Part shown: piece by piece, positions 54,654-64,000 of the stretch
Position numbering within the stretch: the stretch's first letter is position 1
How the letters are laid out: every line of letters starts with the position of its first letter
Assembly: GCA_933228895.1 (NCBI GenBank)
Contig: OW121858.1
Span: forward strand, 29,473,859-29,537,858
Reading direction: 5' to 3'
DNA from: Platycnemis pennipes
Lineage: Eukaryota > Arthropoda > Insecta > Odonata > Platycnemididae
Length of the DNA stretch: 64,000 bases
Notes under the pieces: generated by a model
What the model was told of the DNA's origin: nothing
Seen by the model: only the letters and a program-made list of their open reading frames with translations
The model's database searches: none
Made by a program: the position numbers and the translations under genes

Positions 54654-55145
54654 CAAACTTGGGAATATACGTTACGTAACAATGATTAAATCTCGCTATT
54701 ACCGAAGCAACACGAAGGATAATATGGAAAGTTTAAAGAATGGAAGATATTTGTAACGTTATTAGGGGTCTTGTGTGTTCGAATTCGCTATATCCGTCCT
54801 ATTCTACATAGAGAGGAGCGGAAAAAAACCCAAATAATGACCGGAGGAAAAAATCCGAAAACAGCTAAATTTTAATTTAAAGAATAATTAAAAAAACTAA
54901 AAATGGCGGCGTTTTTTCGCCGTTTCTCTAACCTGCCTCCATTGTTTATCGACGGATTCATATGGATTTCTCAAGTTACGCTGAGGGATAATTGATTGAT
55001 GTGGGTGCTCTTGGGTGTTCGAATTCGCTATTACCGTCCTATTCTACATAGAGAGGAGCGGAAAAAACCCAAATGCAAAAAATTAAACGGCGAAGCCGTT
55101 GCCGAGGGGTTTTAGGGGGCGGAGCCCCCTAACGAGCGAAGCGAG

Positions 55146-58100
55146 TCTATTATATATACAGCCCTTTGCGTCACTCACTCACTCACTCACTCACTCACTC
55201 ACTCACGTATACAAATTCTAACCCACTTCTAGAATAGCTGGAGACTTGAAATTTGGTACGTAGGTAGCTTTCTAAAACTGACCGGAGGGAAAAATCTGAA
55301 AAGTGCAAATTTTTTATTTTAACCATGGTTAAATAATTAAAAACCGTTATTTTCCGTGTTTTTTCGCCTTTTCTCGAACCTGGCTCATTTGTTTATCAAC
55401 GGATTGACATCGATTTCTCAAGTTAAGCTGAGGGATAAATTGTTAATTATCCGATGCTTTTTGTTGCTCGATAATCGAAACGATACATTCGATACGATGC
55501 TTCAAAGTCGAAATTTCATCGAAATTTTGTACTTTTTCCCGGTTTTTTAGTTGTACCGTCTGAAGTATTGATCTAATCAAAATTCTGACATTCAATTATC
55601 TTTAGGCATTGGAACGTTCTTTGTAACGGTGCAAAGCTTTTGCTTCCATGACGCGTAGTTACGGAGCTACATGACGTCAAAGTCGACTTACGTTCAGAAA
55701 TTCGTGACCTTTTTGCGGGTGTTTAGTTGTAACGTCTAAACTATTGATCTAATCAAAATTTTGTAAGGAAATTAGTTTTAGGCATTGAAACGCTCTAACT
55801 TATGGTGCATAGTTTTTGTTTCTATGACACGTAGTGACCGAGCTACGTGACTTCAAAGTTGAATAACGTTTTGCGTCACTTACTCACGTATAGAAATTCT
55901 AACCCACTTCCAGAAGAGATAGAGACTTGAAATTTGGCGATGAGGTAGTTTACCAATAATGACTGGAGGAAAAAATCCGAAAACCAATAAATTTTCATTT
56001 AAACAGCAATTAAAAAATTAAAAATGGCGTATTTCCGTTTTTTTTCCCGCCTTTTCTCGAACCTGGCTCCCTTTTTTATCTACGTATTTATATCAATTTC
56101 TCAAATTAAGCTAAAGGATAGTTGTTGATCGATATGCTGCTAACTGTTTCTCGATAGTCGAAATGATAAATTCGATACGATCGCTCGAATTCGAAATTTC
56201 ATCGAAATTTGAGACATTTTCCCGGTTTGTTAGTTGTAACGTCTGAACTGTGGATCTAATCAAAATTCTGACAGATACGTGTATTTAGGCAATGAAATAC
56301 TCTAATTAACGATCCAAAGTTTTTGTTTATATGACGCCTAGTGACGGAGCTACGTGACGTCAAAGTTGAATAACGTTTGAAATTTCTTAGATTCTTCAAA
56401 ATGTCCATATTATCGTTGGTGTTGCTTCGGTATTAGCGTGATTTAGTCAACGTATTTTAATACGAGTGCTCAGTACTATAAATTTCACACCCTTGACCAT
56501 CCAGAAATTCAAGATGGCGGTCGCCCGAATTCGTCCACCACACGAGAACCCTTCCGTAAAGGCTATGTTTTGTTGAATTAAAACTTCCAAAGCATACCTA
56601 AAAAGGATATTGTTTTTTATTTCAAAATTTCCTTATTATCATTCGTGTTGCTTCGGTAATAGCGAGATTTATTCATTGTTACGCAACGTCTATTCTTACG
56701 AGTGCTCAATAGTATATAAATCACACCCTTTCCCCGCCAAAAATTCACGATTGTGGTCGCCCGAATTTGTCGTACACAAGACCCTTTCCGTCAAAGCTGA
56801 ATTTTTGCGAATTGAGACTTTCGAAGCATACCTAATAAATGATATAGTTTTTATGTGATTGGTGGATCCATCACTTCATTGCTTTCAAACAGAGCTACGA
56901 ATTCAACTTCGAATAACGTTTGAAATTTCTCATAGTCTGTCATCATAATGCCGCTGAATTTCTCTGTATATCGGAAATAGTCGTTTTGATACGTTCGTGT
57001 TGCTACGGTAAGAGCGTGATTTAGTCAACGTATATTATTATGAGTGCTCAGTACTATAAATTTCACACCCTTGACCATCCATAAATTCAAGATGGCGGTC
57101 GCCCGATGCGTCACTGACTCACGTATACAAATTCTATCCCACTTCCATAAGAGATAGAGAATTGAAATTTGGTACGTAAGTAGCTTTCCAAAAATGTCCT
57201 GAGGGAAAAATCCGGAAAATGCAAATTTTTAATCATAACAACTATTAAAAAATTAAAAATTGACGACTTTCTCAAGTGTTGTTATGGCATAGTCTGTCAT
57301 CATAATGTCGCTGAATTTCTCTGTTTTTCGGAAATTGTCGTTTTGATACCTCCCCACAAATTCGAAATTTCATCGACAGATTGGTCAACATGGTCAGATT
57401 GGCGCGGTATTTTAGATATCGCGTCCAAATGTGCAAACTATTCGTTCCTAAGTTGCGTATTAACGGTGCAGTGTTTTGTCCAATTTGAAAAAAATGTTTG
57501 TAAATTCTTGGATTGTTCAACACTTCCTTATCATTCATTGCTGGACATGCTCTATCAAAAAAAAAGGTGGACAACTGTTTTAGATATTGAAACTCTTTGA
57601 ACAATGGCGTAAACCCTTTATTTTGACGACACTTAATAACGGTGCTACGTGAAGTCAAGTCATCATAATGCTGCTGAATTTATCTGTATATCGGTAATAG
57701 TCGTTTTGATACCTACCAACAAATTCGAAATTTCATCGACAGTTTGGTCGTTATCGGTAGATCCAGGCACTTCATTGCTTTGCTACGTGATGTAAAATTC
57801 TTAATACCAGTATCAACGACGATTACATTTTCCCCTCAGAAATTTATTTATAGTGTTGTTCCACACTTGGCCATTAGATGGCGTTGATGCACTCAAGCTC
57901 AAACAGGAGTTGATATATCGTTGTCTCTCTTTTTTTACATAAATATAACTATTGTAGTCATTTCATTTTAAAGTTCTAACTGTTTTCATATGTATAATGC
58001 AGACCTTGTTCCGGTTCGTGTGTAGTTTTTTTTTTAAATAGAATAGCGACAGTGAGTTATACCCAAAGTTGATTTCAGCATCAAAATGTATAAAAACGAT

Positions 58101-59403
58101 GAGTTTCCCCACCGGTAGTGCGATCTTGAGCACGAACAGCTTCACGCACGGTCAACTGTAATTCCTACTAAGCAGGGTGAGAAGGACGGATGACACAGGG
58201 TCTCTCCAGAGAGACTCCGAGATGGAGTCGCTTACACGAAGAATATTGTGTATGGCGAACTTCTTCTTTGATACGAACTACAACCCTGCCAGTAGGCTCA
58301 AGAAAACTCCCATCGGCAGTAGGCTAGGATGCCTGCTACAACAAAACTACCCACTTACGTTAATCGCAGCACTTTGGTCCCCTTCCTTACCTCCCGGCAA
58401 ATTCTCCTACCCTCGCAATATGACCCTTCCTTCCAAACCATTACAGAAAATCAGTTCCCTAAATTCCCTGCCAACACCACATATCTTAAATCCCTTCAGA
58501 GTCAATTTAAACCTTTCCCAAGCTCAACCCCCAGTAGTAACAGATGACTCCTGCCAAGAAGACTAAACTTTATGCGGCAAAACGTATAAAAAGCGATGAG
58601 TTTCCCATCCGGCAGTACGATGGCCCAGGTTAGGCTCCAGTGATTTTCGGTTGCTAATAGCCTGTGTGTCTCATCTCGGAACCACGAACTGTCCGAGTGT
58701 TTGGGCAAGTGCGAGAGCGCATTCTGCTGCTGTGATAGGCGTGGATCGGCGACGTGTGGGATCTAATAAATTCATCCCACAAATGACTGAGACTACCTTT
58801 ATAGGTGTGACCATTGACGAAAGACTGACGTTCAGCAGCCACATTAACGAAATCGTTTCCTCCGTCCACAATACCAAAATGGCCCTTCACCCACTTACAC
58901 ACTACAATTGACAAACTTGGGAATATACGTTACGTAACAATGATTAAATCTCGCTATTACCGAAGCAACACGAAGGATAATATGGAAAGTTTAAAGAATG
59001 GAAGATATTTGTAACGTTATTAGGGGTCTTGTGTGTTCGAATTCGCTATATCCGTCCTATTCTACATAGAGAGGAGCGGAAAAAAACCCAAATAATGACC
59101 GGAGGAAAAAATCCGAAAACAGCTAAATTTTAATTTAAAGAATAATTAAAAAAACTAAAAATGGCGGCGTTTTTTCGCCGTTTCTCTAACCTGCCTCCAT
59201 TGTTTATCGACGGATTCATATGGATTTCTCAAGTTACGCTGAGGGATAATTGATTGATGTGGGTGCTCTTGGGTGTTCGAATTCGCTATTACCGTCCTAT
59301 TCTACATAGAGAGGAGCGGAAAAAACCCAAATGCAAAAAATTAAACGGCGAAGCCGTTGCCGAGGGGTTTTAGGGGGCGGAGCCCCCTAACGAGCGAAGC
59401 GAG
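55146..59403 (+). mobile_element. Helitron-like element, unit 2
   Basis: This is a head-to-tail copy of unit 1, joined without any extra base at 55145/55146. The length is 4,258 bp against 4,257. Differences noted by eye include the first dozen bases (CTATT for CTAAT), one T insertion and a C-to-T near 56860, one A insertion near 57560, an A-to-G near 57920, and changes in the T-run near 58030. Hairpins lie at 59344-59358 and 59370-59390. It carries the same 129-codon frame (58177-58566) and reverse-transcriptase scrap (58651-58911). Confidence 0.8.
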
Positions 59404-59887
59404 TTTACTAATTTATAACACCATAATATTACTATCAAACGTTATGTTATAATATTTTTCTGAAATATGCTTTAATATCTCATTAGTAATGATATTATTC
59501 ATACGCCATACATTTTACATAGAGCGACCGCAGCGCCACATGAAGACAACTAACGCATTTCGTCTGCTATTAGCGCATAAATTGGTGGATTTAGCGAAAA
59601 ATACGGCGGGTTGATGCCTTTTTTTCATTTAATTTTATTCCTTGTGAAATTACGCATAAAATATCAGTTTTTTGCAAAAATGACATGCCACTATGGTATT
59701 TTTGAACGTTATATTCCCATGTGATGGCCATTCTCGCCGTTAATCGTATGTAATTTCAAATGCAAATTGTGCAAAAAGGAGTATGGGTTGGTATAATTAT
59801 CTTTACTTAATTAGATAGAGGAACTTTAGTTCTATTAGTGCTGAAGGTGTAAAAAAGACATGATTTTCACTTTTCGGATCAACCTCC

Positions 59888-60184
59888 TAAAAGAAACATG
59901 CTCCAGATGTACTATGTTCTGATGAACTGTTTCCTTACTTCTACGATTGTATTTCCAGATGTTAATAGATTCTTCTTTTGATAGATTTTTCCTTTCTTTG
60001 CCTGGGCTATTCTACCAACTATTTCCTTCTTAATTCGTCCATCGTTGGCTACTCGGCTTCCTAGGTAAGAGAACGCTTACAGTTTTTGTTTTCCGAGTTT
60101 AACATTGTTTGACTGGCATCTTCTTCCTTGCTGCACACCAATATCTTAGCCTTCTTTTTATTGATCTTCAGCTGATGTCTATGC
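59888..60184 (-). pseudogene. Family-B LINE fragment between two MITE pieces
   Basis: The reverse strand reads the same LINE segment as about 8480-8772, including the private deletion giving AAAACTGTAAGCG and the same junction with the MITE. It encodes remnants of ILVCSKEEDASQ and the LGSRVANDG region. It is bounded on the right by a second, partial MITE. Confidence 0.8.
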
Positions 60185-60364
60185 TATATTCCCATGTGAT
60201 GGCCATTCTCGCCGTTAATCGTATGTAATTTCAAATGCAAATTGTGCAAAAAGGAGTATTGGTTGGTGTAATTATCTTTGCTTTATTATATAGAGGAACT
60301 TTTGTTCTACAAGTGCTGAAAAGGTAAAAAAATGACATAAATTTCAATTTTCGGATCAACTTCC
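60185..60364 (+). mobile_element. Partial TTAA-type MITE, right end only
   Basis: The sequence corresponds to the last 180 bp of the GGAGGTTG family, ending GGATCAACTTCC, followed by TTAA (60365-60368). It forms the outer right edge of a possible composite element beginning at 50642. Confidence 0.75.
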
Positions 60365-60368
60365 TTAA

Positions 60369-60665
60369 AAGAATAGAATTTACTCTAACTGGAGTAAAAT
60401 ACGTATCCGTAAGGAAGTTCATTGACGCCACTGTCTTGAAGTTGGAGAATTGAGACACATAACGTATATAAAAGGCCAGAGAAAACTTTTTTGCCGAAAA
60501 GGTTGGTACTTCCATTCCCAGAAAAAATGGAATCTGACCTCATTGTCAACAATAGACAAGACACACTTATAAACCCCTCCTTTGTTAAACTCTTTGTTTT
60601 ATCTTACCTGAAATTTCCTGAATAATATTCTTATTTTTGTAAAGGCCCACGTGAGTCCATGCAGT
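60369..60665 (+). promoter_or_regulatory. Unclassified segment with a TATA-like box
   Basis: TATATAAAAGG lies at about 60475-60485, a good match to a metazoan TATA box. No downstream frame of note follows on the plus strand. The segment has no match elsewhere in the window, so promoter activity is only a possibility. Confidence 0.25.
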
Positions 60666-61557
60666 AATGGGGGCTTTTTACTCGGAACCGAAATCGCAAT
60701 TTTGTACACGAAATCGTTAAGATTGAAAGAAAAAAGAATTTTAGCTAAAAATTAATCTTCTAACCACACCCACTCACTTCCATAATCAAAAATTAAAATA
60801 TAATCAAAAGGTGACGCCCACCGAAAAAGATGCTGTGATAACATTGACGTCATTTTCCTCCCGTCCTTGACTGCTTTTTAGGGGAAGGGAGAGGAGTGGA
60901 GGGGGTTTCACGGAAGGTCTGCTCGCACAGATGCTGTCGTAATCGCTCCCATTGGCCGAGACAGCTGTGTCCCCCCCTTTCCGATAAGGAAAAGTTAGCT
61001 TCGCGGGCTCAGTTGTGATTGGACGAAGTCGATATATGTCAGAGGTTGCACCACGCCCACTTTTCCGAAAGGGTTTAAAAAAACATCAGTTTTTCGCCGC
61101 AGTTTCTAACCACAACCATTCACTTCAATAAATCAAAAATTAAAATTTAAGCAAAAGGTGACGCCCACCGAAAAAGATGCTGTGATAACATTGACGTCAT
61201 TTTCCTCCCGTCCTTGACTGCTTTTTAGGGGAAGGGAAAGGAGTGGAGGGGGTTTCACGGAAGGTCTGCTCGCACAGATGCTGTCGTAATCGCTCCCATT
61301 GGCCGAGACAGCTGTGTCCCCCCCTTTGCGATAAGGAAAAGTAGCTACGCGGGCTCAGTTGTGATTGGACGAAGTCGGTATACGTCAGAGGTTGCACCAC
61401 GCCCACTTTTCCAAAAGGGTTTAAAAAAACATCAGTTTTTCGCCGCTTAATAACTCGATAAATAATTGACGGATCAAAAAACGGAAGAATACGTGTGTTT
61501 TTATTTTACGAACTGTATCAGATTCGGCAACAAAAAAATATGGTAAACGACCCCATT
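60666..61557 (+). mobile_element. Family-D repeat with internal duplication
   Basis: The element starts AATGGGGGCTTTTTACTCGG and ends GGTAAACGACCCCATT. An internal segment of about 347 bp is duplicated: GGTGACGCCCACCG occurs at 60810 and 61157. Two versions of the CAGTTGTGATTGGACGAAG landmark follow. The flanks read TA on the left and TATA on the right, allowing a short TA-type duplication, but this is not certain. Confidence 0.7.
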
Positions 61558-61795
61558 ATATGTTTACGTTGCTTTTAATTACATTTATGGCTGCGATAGT
61601 GACTTGGAGCCATAGCTTACTCCATAACACAAGTTTGTTTAAATTTCGCAACACAATTTGTGGTTATTATATTTGTCCCTCGCGATGAATTTCTACGGGA
61701 AACTTCAGGTAGTATTTTATAAATGAATAGATGTCTTAGGGGAAGAAACCCTAGGCAGAAAAATAGGGGAAAATGGTCCGCCAAGGCACGAAAAG
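61558..61795. other. Unclassified flank
   Basis: No frame, repeat or TIR was recognised. It is the upstream flank of the 121-codon frame. Confidence 0.25.
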
Positions 61796-62161
61796 ATGAC
61801 GAGTCGATTGGTTTCGGTGGCGTTCGAAATGTTTACGGTGGTTTTAAACTTTAGGTTGGTACAACTGGGTTTCTGGGTCGCCAAGAACGTCAACAACGCC
61901 GACCTAATTCTCCTCCAAGTCTACGGGATTCTAGTCTCTGTCTTCGAAGTGCGAAAGTCAATCTGTGAGGCCCGAAAAATTCAAAACTTGATAATCGCTC
62001 CAACTTTTGTTCGAGGGGGAAAACTTGCGAGGTTGTTGGGACGGGGGGGAAGGTTAGTTGGATGGAAGAAGTCGTTTAGAAAAGTTGGCCGACACAGCGA
62101 TAAAGTTGGGGGAGGAAGGAGTTATGTTTATGGAGACGGATTGGTTTTATTCCTGGAATGA
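61796..62161 (+). CDS. Orphan 121-codon open frame, doubtful
   Basis: The frame starts MTSRLVSVAFEMFTVVLN, has a hydrophobic first half and a basic, glycine-rich second half (RGGKLARLLGRGGRLVGWKK). It ends with a stop. Its base composition is higher in G+C than the flanks and it matches no repeat in the window. No domain was recognised, no splice sites or polyadenylation signal were clear, and chance remains the simplest explanation. Confidence 0.2.
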   Translation: MTSRLVSVAFEMFTVVLNFRLVQLGFWVAKNVNNADLILLQVYGILVSVFEVRKSICEARKIQNLIIAPTFVRGGKLARLLGRGGRLVGWKKSFRKVGRHSDKVGGGRSYVYGDGLVLFLE

Positions 62162-62394
62162 GTTGGCGAAGTGAACAGGCGAAAGTGAGCGAATACGTCA
62201 AATCAGACTGGAATATTCATTACCTGCTCAAGAGATCTAAGACTTGCATTGCGCACTCCTAGAAAAGCGCGTGAAGGAAAAAGACCAACATCAAGTTACA
62301 TGCGTATAGAGAATTAACATTCCCAACTTATCTTATAAAAAGACTTGTGGTAAACATCATTTGTCTATTCACATTTGTAAGTCTCATACTCATC

Positions 62395-62578
62395 ATTTAT
62401 GATGTGCATGATTTATTACTATGTATATGCTAACCATGTACCTGCATGTAACCCATATTATTAGCATCTTTCTAAGTAGTACCTTAGTTGCATGCCCATA
62501 GTGCAGGTTTTTTCAACCTTCACCCCCTGCCACACACCCTTGCGATGTCTTAAAATGGTGTTACGTAGATGTAGATGT
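62395..62578 (+). mobile_element. CR1-like family A 3' UTR fragment
   Basis: It is a 5'-truncated tail with the 'accccctgccacacaccct' block, ending at 62578 in GTAGATGTAGATGTGG. It abuts the 138-bp array. Confidence 0.75.
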
Positions 62579-62589
62579 GGATTATTCGT

Positions 62590-63205
62590 CTACAATTTAA
62601 TTTAGATGTGCGATTCTATTGTTTATTTATTCTACGGTGACGACGCTTGCCATCAAATTGAAAATTGTAAAATAAACAGAATGTAACCTTGAATTTATTT
62701 ACGTGGATACGTCAAATACTTCTTTGCATATTAGTAGTGCATGCTTGGTGATCTTCACCCCCTGCCACACACCCTCGCGGTGGCTTGCAGGGTTTCGTGT
62801 AGATGTAGATGAATACTCGATATCGCGTGCTATTTTATTTGGATGGTTTTTACATTGTTTATTTACTTTTACGTTGACGATTGCCATGGAAATGAAAGTT
62901 GTGTGATAAACAGAATACAAAATTGAATTTATTTTCATGCGTACTTAAAATACTCAGTATCGCCTATAATTTATTTTGGATGTGAAGTATAGTTTTTCTT
63001 TGTTTTACCTTGACGACGCTTGCCATGGAAATTAAAATGGAATTATAAACAATGTAAAATTGTTTTTATTTACATGGATACGTCAAATACTCAATATCGC
63101 ATCCTATTTTAATTGGATGTGTAATTATATTCTTTATTTACTTTTACGTTGACGAGGTTGCCATGGAAATTAAAGTTTTGTAATAAACATAATGTAAAAT
63201 GGCAA
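62590..63205. repeat. Tandem array, about 138-bp unit
   Basis: TTGCCAT(G/C) landmarks occur at 62650, 62882, 63021 and 63159. The later periods are 139 and 138 bp. The first interval is 232 bp, which becomes about 135 bp once the 97 bp comprising the CR1 tail and its 6-bp duplication are removed. Each unit carries 'cgtcaaatactcaatatcgc' and GTTGACGA. Confidence 0.85.
62721..62811 (+). mobile_element. CR1-like tail inserted in the 138-bp array
   Basis: Only the final 91 bp of family A are present, ending GTAGATGTAGATG. AATACT is duplicated exactly at 62715-62720 and 62812-62817, and the sequence without the insert restores the array unit. This is a clear target-primed insertion of a severely 5'-truncated copy. 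Confidence 0.9.
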
Positions 63206-63560
63206 TCACGTTGATCCTGTCAGTTCTTGTTAAATACCAAAGACCATTGCACAAATGACATTTATCAACGCGGGAAATCAGGTGATACCTGACTTACTGG
63301 ATGCCAAGGGTCCAAGTCTTGAATCTTTCGTTACGCCATAACGAATGAAATTTGTCTTTATGATAACGTCATTCGTTTCAAGTTATTCCTTTATCCACAT
63401 TGACAACAAAATATGACGTTTTAGTTGGTAACGAAAAGGTCAACATTTATTCGGTGAGTATAACGAAAGATTCAACATTTGGGCCCCAAGAGTAGATTAA
63501 TACAATATGCCAGGATTTCCGTCTGGCATGGTATCCGTATGAATATATATTTCAGGCTAA
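63206..63560. other. Unclassified sequence
   Basis: No repeat, TIR or coding region was recognised between the 138-bp array and the reverse-transcriptase scrap. Confidence 0.25.
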
Positions 63561-63571
63561 TTACCTCCTGA

Positions 63572-63679
63572 AAATATATTAAGCAAGAGGTGCAATGTGA
63601 TTCGGGAAATTCCAGTGCGATCCTTGTATTATCTGGTGTCCCGCAAGGAGATATAATCGGTCCTGTTAAATTCTTAAGT
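63572..63679 (+). pseudogene. Non-LTR reverse-transcriptase fragment
   Basis: After a stop at 63569 the frame reads KIYKQEVQCDSGNSSAIL then VLSGVPQGDIIGPVKF before a stop at 63677. SGVPQG(S/D)xxGPxxF is the conserved fourth block of non-LTR reverse transcriptases. It differs from families A and B around the motif and is probably another lineage. The rest of the enzyme is missing. Confidence 0.7.
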
Positions 63680-64000
63680 TAAAATACATTTTCAAAGTAA
63701 AGCCAAAGATGAATAATTAATTCAGCATTTTAACTTCATTCTCTCTAATTTGTCAGTCCCTATTTGTTGGAGTTAGTGACGTCTAAAAATCCGCTACCCC
63801 CATAGGATCGCCAGGGTTTCGCTGAATAAGGGTCTCTTGTTATCTTAAAAGGATTATAATCGTCTCACCGAATTGACCCTTGAGCCAAAAAGGACTCGGA
63901 TATACAGGGTTCACTTGTGTGGCTTGTCTATGTATATTGAGAGCATTGTACCAAGGGATACAAAGATATGGTATACGTTTCGCCAGTCAGTACGTCGACC
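63680..64000. other. Unclassified sequence at the window end
   Basis: No frame longer than 60 codons, TIR or repeat was recognised. The reverse-transcriptase fragment does not continue here. Confidence 0.25.

Larger units (their letters stand above)
50889..55145 (+). mobile_element. Helitron-like (Helentron-type) element, unit 1
   Basis: The unit starts TCTAATATATATACAGCCC, followed by a CACT simple repeat (about 50918-50948), and ends in two hairpins and GAGCGAAGCGAG. Hairpins are AACGGCGAAGCCGTT (55086-55100) and a stem of TTAGGGGGC with GCCCCCTAA (55112-55132). The 5' sequence recurs inside the unit, at about 51616 and 52848. No Rep nuclease or helicase frame is present; the longest frame has 129 codons. 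It is therefore non-autonomous. The start TC and asymmetrical ends with 3' hairpins fit the Helitron group, but the 3' end is not CTRR, which favours the Helentron branch. Confidence 0.8.
50642..59887 (+). mobile_element. TTAA-type MITE copy 2, split by Helitron-like dimer
   Basis: The left part (50642-50888) starts GGAGGTTGGCTCG after TTAA (50638-50641). The right part (59404-59887) ends GATCAACCTCC, followed by TAAA. Together they equal about 731 bp, matching the intact copy at 31531-32279. The interruption is the 8,515-bp dimer. Beyond the right end lies a family-B LINE fragment with the same junction seen at 8772/8773. Confidence 0.85.

Noticed and set aside
50889..59403. Assembly artefact as the explanation for the 4.26-kb repeat
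   Set aside because: The two units differ at several positions and both outer junctions agree with an empty paralogous site. It remains possible and is noted under checks.

Overview
The window looks like intergenic or heterochromatic sequence from an A+T-rich invertebrate nuclear genome, most likely an arthropod. The evidence is layered, broken mobile elements, several short tandem arrays, no long open reading frame and no prokaryotic gene organisation. The longest open frame is 180 codons and half of it lies inside a tandem repeat. No intact gene was found. The only host-gene-like signals are one possible exon at about 46.3 kb and a duplicated CCAAT/E-box cluster at 37.8-38.6 kb.

Two non-LTR retrotransposon families dominate. 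Family A is CR1/L2-like and its 3' end runs into GTAGAT repeats. It has about twenty fragments, mostly 5'-truncated, in both orientations; the longest is 28504-29639. Family B is RTE-like, carries FADD and YGSEA-type reverse-transcriptase signatures and ends in GAT repeats. It lies mostly on the plus strand at 7.8-14.6 kb and on the minus strand at 18.7-28.5 kb. All copies are broken. Isolated reverse-transcriptase scraps also occur at 40.5 and 63.6 kb, and a fragment with Penelope-like hammerhead motifs lies at 39.08-39.81 kb.

DNA transposons can be delimited by their ends and target-site duplications (TSDs). There are three 8-bp-TSD elements (17544-18462, 30395-30938, 44027-45220), a Harbinger-like element with TTA duplication and a transposase N-terminus remnant (24607-25349), a TA-flanked mariner-like MITE (7410-7650), several TTAA-flanked MITEs, and further TIR families labelled D, E and G here.

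The most striking structure is at 50.6-60.4 kb. A TTAA-type MITE has been split by a head-to-tail dimer of a 4.26-kb Helitron-like (Helentron-type) element. The two units are almost identical, each ends in two hairpins, and an uninterrupted relative of the target at about 31.77 kb gives the insertion point to within one base. The same MITE carries a family-B LINE fragment also found at 8.3-8.8 kb.

Tandem arrays of about 57, 130, 138, 152, 155 and 190 bp, plus a degenerate 300-480 bp array, fill much of the rest, and several are interrupted by transposons. The order of insertions can therefore be read in many places: array or LINE first, MITE or CR1 tail next, Helitron-like dimer last.
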